From NCBI GenBank assembly GCA_032622095.1, contig CP136066.1, forward strand, positions 115,529,319 to 115,593,318: DNA of 64,000 nt, read 5' to 3'. This document shows positions 1-10,374 of the stretch, piece by piece. Each line of letters opens with the position of its first letter. The stretch's first letter is position 1. This stretch comes from Siphonodentalium dalli (lineage: Eukaryota; Mollusca; Scaphopoda; Gadilida; Siphonodentaliidae). Made by a program: the position numbers and the translations under genes. The notes beneath the pieces are model-generated. The model made no database searches. It was not told where the DNA came from and was given only the letters and a program-made list of their open reading frames with translations.

Positions 1-42
1 TTTCTGATAATTATTGATTTCTACAACTATTTTAAATTTTAA

Positions 43-191
43 CCCTTTCATGACGGGAGCTGCATTGGTGCAGCATTGAATAGCATGTGCCTTTGCATTA
101 TCTTACAGTAATGCCCTAAATAATCGACTCCTTAACCACAGCAGAATTATGAGTAATTTTTCATGATTTTCAAGCTCCAGTCATGGAAGGG
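43..191. mobile_element. MITE family A, complete copy (TTAA target site)
   Basis: The left end CCCTTTCATGACGGGAGCT (43-61) is mirrored by an inverted right end (about 170-191, reading CTCCAGTCATGGAAGGG on the + strand). Both ends abut TTAA (39-42 and 192-195). It is about 149 bp with no coding capacity. TTAA duplication plus a CCCTTT terminus is the signature of piggyBac-superfamily elements; that assignment is inferred from the ends alone. Other full or partial copies lie at 13918, 48130-48914, 54189 and about 44886-44931. The right half of this copy (103-170) is homologous to the arms of the palindrome at 9580-9804. Confidence 0.75.
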
Positions 192-195
192 TTAA

Positions 196-1715
196 GACAG
201 GTGTATACATCTTATTTGTATTACAGGATTAATTTATCATGCTTGATGCTCTGTGGGTTTGAATCTCAATACTCAACAGAAAATCAATAATTGTCCACTG
301 AAACAGGAAGATAAATGGCTGTTATATAGTAATGTGAGAAGTTAGTGGATACTGATGATTTAAACAGGCTTTTGATCGAAGGGATTTTACCCGCACTGTC
401 ATAAACGACCCAAGTGGGCATTTAATGCAAGTGTCATTGCAAGTCAAAACTGAGCAAACAGAATCAAATAATGAAAAAAAAAAACCCCTAATTGAGTGTA
501 GTCATGGCGGTGCATGTACTGAGTTTCAACTGAGTTTTAAAGTATGATCTTTCCAGACAAGAAACAAGAGGGTTATAACTACTATTAAAAGTTAACTTAA
601 AACGGCAGATTTGAGGGAGTAATTACGAGTGTATCTACTTTTTATACTTCACAGTAATTGTGAATCGTCAAATGTTACTGACAATTGCATTATGTGCGCA
701 GTGAAGTATTCAAAATTATTATTTGTTATTTCGAAGTCAAATTGACTTTCAATCAAATATCGAGGTCAAATCGTATAACAAAATGATTATATCGAATATT
801 CACAGGGGCCTACTTTGATATATGGTATTTGGGATTCAATCAAAAGGCTGGTATGTGACTTTGATCGCAATAAATTGTAGTATTTGACTATTTGTGGCCA
901 GAATGGGCCTTCTTAGTCATCTATATACTTTTTCTGGCACTAATTTGTCTGTGACAGGCATTATCATATCAACTGTGTCGCATCTGGTCATCACCGTGCT
1001 GGAAATAGTGTAAAATGTAGCTATCAGGACTTTTTCTCTCAATGTGGTATAGTTTGGCAGATTACTATTAAGAAAAGTGCTGAAAATAAATTATCAGGTA
1101 TTGAAATGTGAAATCTGTGTCCTTCATTGCATATTTTCTGATCTGGTATTCAGTATTCACCCCCTCTGTTATCTGGTATTCAAAATCAAGGGGAGGGGTG
1201 ACATCTTCATAAAAATGGCATTTCTCCGGAATTTTTACCAAATCCAGAAGAGAGAGACTTGAGCCTGAGAAATATAAACTGCACAATTTGAATTAAAAGG
1301 ATGTCATTTTGTATTTTAAGTGAAAGGATATAGTTTTGTATTATTAGCAAAAAAATATAGTTTTGGACTTTAAGTAAAAGGATATAGTTTTGGAGCTTTA
1401 TAGAGTGGAAATAATCACCATAAACACAAAGCATGCAAACTTCTCTGTGATGCCAATGTTGATCAGTCCATAAATAATATTATTGAAGATGAACCACCAA
1501 ATTATTTCACTCTTGATCCATTTATTCCATCAAATTACCCACCCCCCTAAATCCACATTACTGATGGAATTAGTCTGTTTAATTGTGAAAGTGGTACCTG
1601 ACTGAACTAACTTAATAATATAATGCTGCAGCCTGTGTGAATATTTGAAAACCACATTTTTTTTTCCTTCATTCATTATATCTGTTTATTGTGACACAAT
1701 AAGACATTTTTCTCT
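196..1715. other. Non-coding stretch, no gene recognised
   Basis: AT-rich sequence with only short spurious reading frames. The only structure seen is a weak tandem repeat of about 27 bp at 1300-1400 (units resembling AAAGGATATAGTTTTG) and a duplicated ATCTGGTATTCA motif near 1140 and 1171. Confidence 0.5.
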
Positions 1716-2475
1716 GTTAGCTTAACTTGACAAAATCAAGTTTGAGCTATTGGTATGGGTATTGGTATCTGTCACGCATGCAAGCATGTGTCCGTCAACA
1801 ATTTCCTTTACGTCACCCTGCAGGTCACAACACTAATCCATTCGCCAACAAACTTCATATGGATCCTCGGGGTGACCTCTTGATGGGTGCTTACCATTTT
1901 TTCCAAAATTCTTTCAAAAACATGGCAGCAGCCATCTTAGATGTCAAATTTTAATCCATCTTGGATTTTACTCTTTGCCTGACTAAATCCTTTGGCACAC
2001 GCTACAGGCCACATCTCTCATCCGATCATAACCAAACTTCATATGAATTTTCGGGGTGACCTCTAGATGAGAGCTTACTATTTTATCCGAATTCTGTTAA
2101 CAAAATGGCCACCAGCTATTGAATTTGAACAATTTTCGATGAAAAACGTGGCAGCCTGCAGCCATCTTGGATTTTAGTCTTTGCATGACTATATCCTTTG
2201 GCACAACCTACAGGCCACATCCCTGAACCGAACTTCACCAAATTACATATGAAAAACATGGCTGCTGCCAGCCATCTTGGTTTTTACTCTTTGCGTGACT
2301 AAATCCCTCTGCAAGCCCTACAGCCAACATTTTTCATTCAATTGATCATTGATCCCAAACTTCATATGGCACTTCGGGTTGAGCTCTATTATTACTTAAA
2401 CTTTCCACATTCCTTTTTGTGCCATTACCTGTAATATATGACATTATCTTCCCTCCAAGTTGAGTTACATTGTCA
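1716..2475 (+). repeat. Repeat element with hairpin start and ~150-bp diverged units
   Basis: It starts with a hairpin whose arms are TAGCTTAACTTGA and TCAAGTTTGAGCTA (1718-1750), followed by a CTGTCACGC...TGTCCGTCAACAATTTCC tract. Several diverged units follow, each with a 'catggc..gcagccatcttgg' core and 'tttgcctgactaaatcc'. It closes near 2455-2475 with CCAAGTTGAGTTACA, so the ends carry inverted AGCT(C/T)AACTT. The plan matches the element at 3236-4895. Confidence 0.55.
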
Positions 2476-3235
2476 GTGACATATTCATTTGTCTCATAAT
2501 TTTCTCATAGAGGAATCTTATAAGGTAATCAAGCCATCACTAGTGATAAATTCCAACATTTGTTTCACAAAGTTGATGTCGCTGTTTGATTTGCATTCTA
2601 CCAATACTGTCTGATCTAGCTACGATGGGCGACAATCAGTTATGTAATGTCGAAATAAGATGCATACCTATTCTATCTTAAATTTCTAATGACTGATCCA
2701 GACGATCCAGACATCTGATGTCTGTGTCTGTTTTTTGGAAAAGTCAGAGTACCATGCGTGACATTCTAATTTTCAATTGTAAGCCGTGTATGGCAAAATA
2801 GCCAAACTAACCAATAAGTTGAATACAAAGTCAGTTCACACAGCATGTGATATGAGGTAATTATACTCGTACATGTATACATCTGGCTTATTTCAGTACT
2901 GATAGATTTCTTTGGATACTTGAGTATATCAATATTTTTATTTTAGGTACTGTAGTAAAAATTTAATTATTCTGAATATCTCATCCTCTAGTGGTACCAT
3001 GTAGATGTAAATTAAACTATTTCTTGGACTCATGGCGACTAACTTAACCCTCTAGATGGAGCCATAATTTTTTTCTGAAATTCGTTAAAAATCATGGCTG
3101 CCAGCAGCCATCTTGGATTTCAATTTTGAATCCATTGACACAGCATGTAGCATGCATTTAATGGAGAATTATTTTTAAAATTTACAGGCATGTTTAGGAT
3201 CACCTCTAGATGGGAGCTATCAAATTTGAATTTTT
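2476..3235. other. Mostly unique DNA with one repeat fragment
   Basis: Nothing is recognised from 2476 to 3050. From about 3051 to 3235 there is a single diverged unit of the neighbouring array, with 'atcatggctgccagcagccatcttgg'-type sequence. Confidence 0.45.
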
Positions 3236-4895
3236 TTTAGCTCAACTTTACTTTGTAAAGTTTGAGCTATTGCCATGGCTTGGTATCCGTCGTGCGTGTG
3301 TGCGTGTGTGTGTGTGTGTGTGCGTGATTCGTCAACAATTTCCTTTAGCACGGGCTACAGTTCGTACCTTTGGTCCGATTATTATGAAATTTGTCATGGA
3401 TGTTGATATTGACATGTAGATGGGAACGAGTCATTTTGGGGTCATTCGGCCGAAAAACATGGCCGCCGGCAGCCATCTTAGATTTTACTCTTTGTATGAC
3501 TAAATTCTTTAGCACGGGCTACAGGTCGTACTTTTAGTCTGATCATCATAAAATTTGTCAAGAATGTTAATAATGACATGTAGATGGGAACGAGTCATTT
3601 TGGGGTCATTCGACCAAAAAACATGGCCGCCAGCAGCCATCTTGGATTTTACTCTTCGTATGACTAAATCCTTTAGCACGGGCTACAGGTCGTACCTTTA
3701 GTCTGATCATCATAAAATTTGTCATGGCTGTTGAAATTGGAATGTAGATGGGAACGAGTCATTTTGGGGTCATTCAGACAAAAAACATGGCCGCCAGTGG
3801 CCATCTTTGATTTCAAAATTTAATCCATTAGCACGGGCCACAGGTCGTACTGTTCGTCTGATCATCATGAAATTTGTCATGAATGATAATATTGACATGT
3901 AGATGGGAACGACTAATTTTGGGGTCATTCGGCCAAAAAACATGGCCGCCAGCAGCCATCTTGGATTTTAGTCTTTGTATGACTAAATTCTTTAGCACGG
4001 GCTGCAGGTCGTACCTTTAGTCTGATCATCATATAATTTGTCATGGATATTAACAATGACATGTAGATGGGAACGAGTAATTTTGGGGTCATTCGGCCAA
4101 AAAACATGGCCGCCAGCAGCCATCTTGGATTTTACTCTTTGTATGACTAAATCCGTTAGCACGGACTACAGTTCGTACCTTGAGTCTGATCATCATGAAA
4201 TTTTTTATGGCTGTTGAAATTGTAATGTAGATGGGAACGAGTCATTTTGGGGTCATTCTGATGAAAAACATGGCCGCCAGCGGCCATCTTTGATTTCAAA
4301 ATTCAATCCATTAGCACAGGCTACAGGTCTTACCTTTAGTCTGATCATCATGAAATTTGTCATGGATGTTAACACTGACATGTAGATGGGAACGAGTCAT
4401 TTTGAGGTCAATCGACCAAAAAACATGGCTGCCAGCAGCCATCTTGGATTTTACTCTTTGTATGACTAAATCATTTAGCACAGGCTACAGGTCGTACTTT
4501 TAGTCTGATCATCATAAAATTTGTCATGGATGTTAACAATGACATGTAGATGGGAACGAGTCATTTTGGGGTCATTTGTCCAAAAAACATGGCCGCCAGC
4601 AGCCATCTTGGATTTTACTCTTTGTATGACTAAATTCTTTAGCATGGGCTACATGTCGTACCTTTAGTCTGATCGTCATAAAATTTGTCATGGATGTTAA
4701 CGATGACATGTAGATGGGATACAATCATTTTGGGGTCATTCGGCCGAAGACATGGCCGTCAGCATCCATCTTGGATTTTACTTTTCTCTTCATGTCTATA
4801 AACTAGTTATTAGACATTCAACTTTCCACATTCCTAATCGCTCCATTGACTGTAATACATTAAATTATTCCCTTTCCAAGTTGAGCTACAGTGTC
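3236..4895 (+). repeat. Hairpin-led tandem array, nine ~160-bp units
   Basis: A hairpin, TAGCTCAACTTTACTTTG with a complementary arm ending GTTTGAGCTA (3237-3270), and a (GT)n tract are followed by about nine units. Each unit contains 'cacgggctacaggtcgtacc', 'tctgatcatcat', 'gacatgtagatgggaacgag', 'cattttggggtcattc' and 'atggccgccagcagccatct'. The 'cgtacc' landmark recurs near 3365, 3526, 3691, 3848, 4012, 4175, 4331, 4491 and 4659, a period of about 162 bp. The array ends with 'ccaagttgagctaca' near 4880-4895, inverted relative to the start. This may be a mobile element carrying an internal array rather than a centromeric satellite. Frames within it are not genes. Confidence 0.7.
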
Positions 4896-5520
4896 ATTGA
4901 CACTTTCATTTATGAAAAACATTGCCTCCAGCAGCCATCTTAAATTTTACTCTTTGCTTGACTAAATCCTTTGACACTCCCTACAAACCACATCCCTCAT
5001 CCGATCATCACCAAACTCATATGGATCTTGTGACCACTAGGTGTGAGCCATCAAATTATTTGTATGCATTTGCTGAAAAACATGTCTGCCAGTGGCCATC
5101 TTGGATTTCACTCTTTTCGTGACTAAATCATTTGACACACCCTGTAGGCCACCTCCCTCATCTCATTATCACCAAACTTTATGTGGATGTCCGGGGTGAT
5201 GAGAGCCATAATTTTTTCCAAAATTCGTCAAAAAACGTGCCGCCAGCAGCCATCTTGGATTTTACTCTTTGCATGACTAAATCATTTGGCACATCCTATA
5301 GGCCACATCCCTGCAGCTCTAAATTAGAGAAATGTTTTGAAAATTTACAGACATGTTAAGGATCACTTCTAGTTTCTTAATTATTTGAAAAAAAACATGA
5401 CCACCAGTGGCCATCTTGGTACATAGACATACCAACTTTCCGCTTTTGTTTATATCACTCTGTTAACATTTGACATTAGCTCCTCTCCAAGTTGAGCTTC
5501 AATGTCATTGACACTTTCCT
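4896..5520 (+). repeat. Second diverged array of the same family
   Basis: Three or four degenerate units at about 4920, 5080, 5235 and 5390 share the 'ccagcagccatctt' core and 'tgactaaatc'. They end with the closing module 'ctccaagttgagctt' near 5490-5505. No hairpin start is visible, so this copy may be 5' truncated or fused to the preceding array. Confidence 0.5.
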
Positions 5521-6396
5521 TGAAAATGCATTATAAACTTTAAAACGTTTAACCTCCGTCTACATATATCTACCCATGCTGTTCATTTAGTAGCCTGATT
5601 ATGCAACATTATTGTGGGCAAATGTGGCAATATCATAAAACTATTGAAATCTGCATACATATCGACATAAAAATTTGAATGTGGAATCACATTTAAGTAC
5701 ACTTCCATATAACCCAGATTGGTACATATATGATACTCAGGAGAAAAGATATCAGTTGAGTTGTCTGAAGTAGCTGAAATGCCTTGATTTGTATGTTAGT
5801 TTTTGTCCACACCATGAAATGTAATATGCCAACAGGCATCCAATGCTTTAATATATATCCTTAAAGTTATTTTCAATGAATTTTCCCTATAAGGAAACAA
5901 GTAATTAGTTCTCTGCGGTGCAGACGAGTTGTCGTCGACTGAGAAATTGATTCCCCATTAAATTACGGCCTCTAATGTTGCGAGAATGATAAATGGCATG
6001 GTGGCCAGTTTGTTTCCATGATTATTGGCAGTATGTTTCCTCAGATAGACATTCTGGATCTTCTTTCAAGTCATGTGCTTTCACTAGAATTAGGAAAGGC
6101 TTACAATTTATCTTATATATGTCAGCCGCTAGCTGTTATGAGTTTTTCTTTCCACACAAGGGATAAAATGGGTCAAACAAATATTGTGATTTGTATTCTG
6201 CAATCATTGTGGTCATGAGGAGAATTAAACTATTCCAATTATCTATATCCATTGATACGAATAGTTATCCTGACTGATTGGGTGTCATAAAATGGTCATG
6301 CTCATGATTGGGAAAACTCTCTGTTTGTGTGTGTGATTATGGCTGATTTAGAACATCTAATAACAACAATACACACCATATATATTTACCTTTACT
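5521..6396. other. No feature recognised
   Basis: AT-rich DNA with only short random frames; no splice-bounded coding homology was seen. Confidence 0.4.
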
Positions 6397-6400
6397 TTAA

Positions 6401-6795
6401 CCTCTTCACTGCTAAATGATGTTATGACGTAGTGTGCTGAGCTGCTGATGTTATTGCCATTTTCCAGTGGAAAAATATAACGAGAACCATAAAACTATCT
6501 CAGTGGAAAGGCTATTATTGTTCACAATCATGGAACATATAAACACAGGGATCAGGGCACAAGTTATAGAACTTACAAGTTCTATTCTATAAGTTGTGCT
6601 TCGATATATTTATCTCCCATATAAACCATATATAAATGCGTGTAAATCACCCCTTGTCAGATCGCAACCTCACATAATTCACTTCTGTTTCATTCATGTC
6701 AGATTTAGATCAGTAAGTTATACATATTTGTTTTCAAATTACAAACTCATATAAATAACTTTTGATTTGTCTGTTTGCGATTTAGCACAAGGAAG
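6401..6795. mobile_element. MITE family C, copy in left flank (TTAA site)
   Basis: The left end CCTCTTCACTGCTAAATGA (6401-6419) and the inverted right end (CGATTTAGCACAAGGAAG, to 6795) abut TTAA at 6397-6400 and 6796-6799. It is 395 bp and non-coding. The ends resemble the 30750-31067 element, and the TTAA duplication is piggyBac-like. Confidence 0.6.
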
Positions 6796-6836
6796 TTAAT
6801 CACATAATGAAACAGATTTTCTCCAAGTTATGGGAC

Positions 6837-7693
6837 AATGGAGCTTTCCACAGAGGCCACACCCACAGCGGTAGTCCCGCCCACTGGTAAAAATACTTTA
6901 TCCACATAATTATTGACTGTTACCCGAGATCGACTTCCGAAGTGAACACATCAGCACTTGCCCTTATGTTAACTAGCTGAAACAGACTCATGTATATGAT
7001 TCGTTCAAATTTGATCTTTTAACCAGTTTGATTTAAAAAAAATTATTTAGATTCAATTTTTAATTTTTTTGCTAGATTGAACTTTGATCTGCTGTTGAAC
7101 AAAACCAAATAATAATTTGTTAAATTAAATGTTTTTTATTTTCTTTTTAGATTTTTAGATTGAATCTTTATAAAATTTGTTTTAACTTTTTAATTAAAAT
7201 TTGTTTTTACTTAATTAAATTTTTTTTTAATTAATTTAATATTTAACATCTGCCGTGGTACCCCGAGGCACCACACCAAATTTGGTTAAAATCGATCAAG
7301 GGCTCTGGAAGAAAAATTGCATACAGACTAGAACAGACAGACAGATCACTGAACTCTAATATATCTAAACCAGAGAACATACATTCGTTTTGCCATTAAA
7401 TGTGAAAATTTGCTAAACGAAAAACATTGTTATAATCACGGATAAATTTATAACATCATGCCTCAAATATAAATCTCAGTATATTATGTTTTGACAACAA
7501 AAAAGTTGTTTCAATATAGCCAATTTAACACTGAATGTATGCATGGATATCAAAATTAGGGTGAAGAAAGATGGCGTCGAAAAAATCTCTGCAGTCAGTG
7601 GCCGGCTCGGCATCTGATTGGTCGAATATATTCTAATAAATTGCCATTGGGCGGGAATATGCTGTGGGCGTGGCCTCTGTGGAAAGCTCCATT
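6837..7693. mobile_element. Non-autonomous DNA transposon with ~50-bp terminal inverted repeats
   Basis: The left end AATGGAGCTTTCCACAGAGG (from 6837), continuing through 'ccacacccacagc' and 'tcccgccca', is repeated inverted at about 7645-7693 with only a few mismatches. The 857-bp interior is AT-rich and has no transposase frame. The superfamily is not assigned: no clear target duplication is visible, although 'aagttat' occurs close to both ends. Confidence 0.7.
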
Positions 7694-7865
7694 AAGTTAT
7701 ATATATGCACATTTGTATTACATTTATATAAATGTATGTTTTGACTAGTATTGCATTTGCTTGGAAAATATACTGGGCTTAAATGGAGACATGCTCCAAA
7801 TCCAAATACACATACTGAATGTCGATCATTATTTCATGTTTTCTATGTAATTTGAGTTTAATTAA

Positions 7866-8104
7866 CCCTTTCTTTACTAAATGGATTCTCTCAACAGTTA
7901 TAAAAGTATACATTTGAATGGTCTATTGTTCACCTGGGGTGTTCAGGAAGTATAAGCAGTCAATATATAATACAAATGCAGAAGGATTCCTATTCATTGG
8001 TGGGAAATGTTCAGATAATAAGTTCAATAAATGGCCTATGGTCATTTGTTGAACATATTATCTGAACATTTCCTAACTTCAATGAGTATTTGGTAAAGAA
8101 AGGG
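7866..8104. mobile_element. MITE family B (TTAA site)
   Basis: The left end CCCTTTCTTTACTAAATGG and the inverted right end TTTGGTAAAGAAAGGG are bounded by TTAA at 7862-7865 and 8105-8108. It is 239 bp and internally palindromic around the 'gaaatgttcagataata' segment near 8007. A partial second copy begins at about 42405. Confidence 0.75.
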
Positions 8105-8108
8105 TTAA

Positions 8109-9579
8109 GGAAGCCAGTTTCCATGAGAAATATTGCATATTAATGGTATAACTCACATCACATGCAATCAGAATGCTGTGATTTTTTTGGGGTACTAAAT
8201 CATCAAATTAGTGTTCTGAGATTGTAAAATGTGTGCAAATTTTGGGTATGGTCAAATAATATAAAATTGAATTAATTTTATATTTTAATAATACATGTGT
8301 CTTCAGACTTCTAAAATGTTGTATAGGCCATTCTGGAGGGAAATACTTTGTTGCAATATTGAAATCTACATTTTCAATTACATGAGATTTAGGGCACATG
8401 ATAAAAACATGCAATTGTTCTGGAAATAATCATGTCGTGAAATGTATTGGGACGAACTATTGTATCAGGACCTCTCTCATGTAACTGTAATTATTATTTC
8501 TGAAATGTCATATTTCATATTTTCGAAACCACTCTTTGTTGGATAATTCTGATTGGATTGTTTTGAAGGGTCATGAACGAGGGGGCATTTCATTCTCATC
8601 CTGATTGACAAAGACCAATAAATTCTGCAGAAAATTGTCAAAACTGACATGCCATAATATAACATGCTCAGATCTACTTCTATAAAGTTACTTTTCGTAT
8701 AGCAACTGTGATATAAATTATTATCATGCCTATAGCTACCATTTTTATTTTAGGATATACAATGTAAATAGATTTTTTGTCCAGTAAAGTTTGTTTTTCA
8801 GAACATCAGATATTTTAGAAGCCCACCAATGGATTAGATTAAATGATTCTGTGCTCAACTTTAATATGAGTCACAGGTTATTTGCCCCTTTCTGTGATGT
8901 CAATTCAAAGTGCCCAACTCCTATCAATAATAACCACATCGGAATCAATCAGTCAGAACATCTTTAAGTTCCAATTCATTTAACATTCTAAGCTATGAGC
9001 ATCACACTGTGGTTTACGAGGATTGATAAGAATAAGATATAGGTTCTGGCTGATATCTTCCTCTTGTATTGAATTGATTATTGAGTCGGATATTCACAAT
9101 TCAAATCAGACACAATGGCACTCTTATACCATGACAAGTATCGGAAATCTGTTCGTCAATTACCACAGGATCGCATACTCAATAGACGCTATCACCAGGA
9201 AGAATGTTACACTGACACATCAAAAAGGAGTTTTTTTATGGTTTCAATTGTTCGGTTGTCATTCTCAAATCTTAATTCATAAGGCATTCTCTTTTATAGT
9301 CATATATTGAGTTGTTAGATGTTGATTTTTTTTATTTTTTTAAAGGGATATCTCTTCCTTGAACTTTCTGTGTAGATATGAACTTTTTATAAAATAATAA
9401 TATTGAGTGACCAGTCAACAGAAACTTATGCAGAATCTGTAAAGAAATGTTCACTCATTTATGATATTATTTGACATTTTACATGTAACACTAGACAGAG
9501 GCATGATATATGAACTTGTAGGGAGGATTCATGTCCAAATTTCCATTATATTCCAATCATTTCATGAATTGATTCATCG
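8109..9579. other. No gene recognised
   Basis: AT-rich DNA. Frames of up to 95 codons (for example 9023-9310) have neither recognisable domains nor splice context. The PH/EF-hand exons expected upstream of the PLC X box were not identified here. Confidence 0.4.
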
Positions 9580-9804
9580 CATATACAGTAATGCTCTAAG
9601 TAAGCGACTTCTTAACCACAGCAGAATTATGGGTAACTTTTCAGGATTTAGTCGGAAATATGGCTTGTTGCCATTCATCGGAAAGCTCTCCCCGAGAGCT
9701 TTCCGATGAATGGCAACAAGCCATATTTCCGACTAAATCCTGAAAAGTTACCCATAATTCTGCTGTGGTTAAGAAGTCGCTTACTTAGAGCATTACTGTA
9801 TATG
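9580..9804. repeat. 225-bp near-perfect palindrome (~111-bp arms, 3-nt spacer)
   Basis: The left arm (about 9580-9690) is exactly complementary, base by base where checked, to 9694-9804. The spacer is CCC at 9691-9693. The centre reads GAAAGCTCTC-CCC-GAGAGCTTTC. The arm sequence (9585-9652) is homologous to 103-170 of the family A MITE, so the palindrome is probably two inverted copies of that element's 3' half. Confidence 0.9.
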
Positions 9805-10227
9805 AATGCTATCAATATGCATGCTTGATTGTATTATATCGAACAAACACGACAAGAGAGATCTTTTCAGATTGAAAGATTTCAGGATCTTATTCATTGC
9901 ATATATGATTCCTAGCAATGATGTACCTGAAATTTTTTTCAAACAAAAATGTTTTCAGATTTAAATCTATCATAATTATCATTGCTTGTTACATATGACC
10001 ATATAAGGCAAGCTAAAGTTTAACAGAATTATGTTCACAATCAATGCAATTTGATATGGTATCAAATACATGCCAGATAAATTAATTTTCAAATGCTACC
10101 CAATAGGTCAAGTTACTGGTACCTTATAGGTCAAGTTAATTTGTGAGTAGCATTGTCTCCTATATCTCGTGAGTGTTAGATTACATAAAATCCTGTTTAC
10201 TTACATCCTGCTCCCTCTTATCTGCAG
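9805..10227. other. Intronic sequence before the first visible PLC exon
   Basis: No coding homology was seen. It ends in a pyrimidine-rich acceptor 'ctccctcttatctgcag' at 10211-10227. Confidence 0.5.
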
Positions 10228-10374
10228 GTCATATATCTACTGAAGGATTCCTGAAGTATCTGATGAGTGAGGAAAACAACATTATTCCAGCAGACACGAT
10301 TGACCTTAGCCATGACATGAAACAGCCACTGTCTCATTATTTTATCAACTCTTCCCATAACACATACCTAACTG
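10228..10374 (+). CDS. PLCB: PLC-beta exon 1 (window numbering): start of X box, first catalytic His
   Basis: The exon starts with the last two bases of a split Gly codon, runs through [15 protein letters not shown], and reaches [16 protein letters not shown], the opening of the PLC X box. The His codon at 10356-10358 in SSHNTY is the first catalytic histidine of the family. The acceptor is 'tctgcag' (10221-10227) and the donor GTAAGA (10375). The exon ends in phase 1. The reading frame continues to 10391, but the Gly codon is completed by exon 2. Confidence 0.92.

Noticed and set aside
9461-9709. 82-aa plus-strand frame
   Set aside because: It runs into the arm of the 225-bp palindrome and has no domain or splice context.
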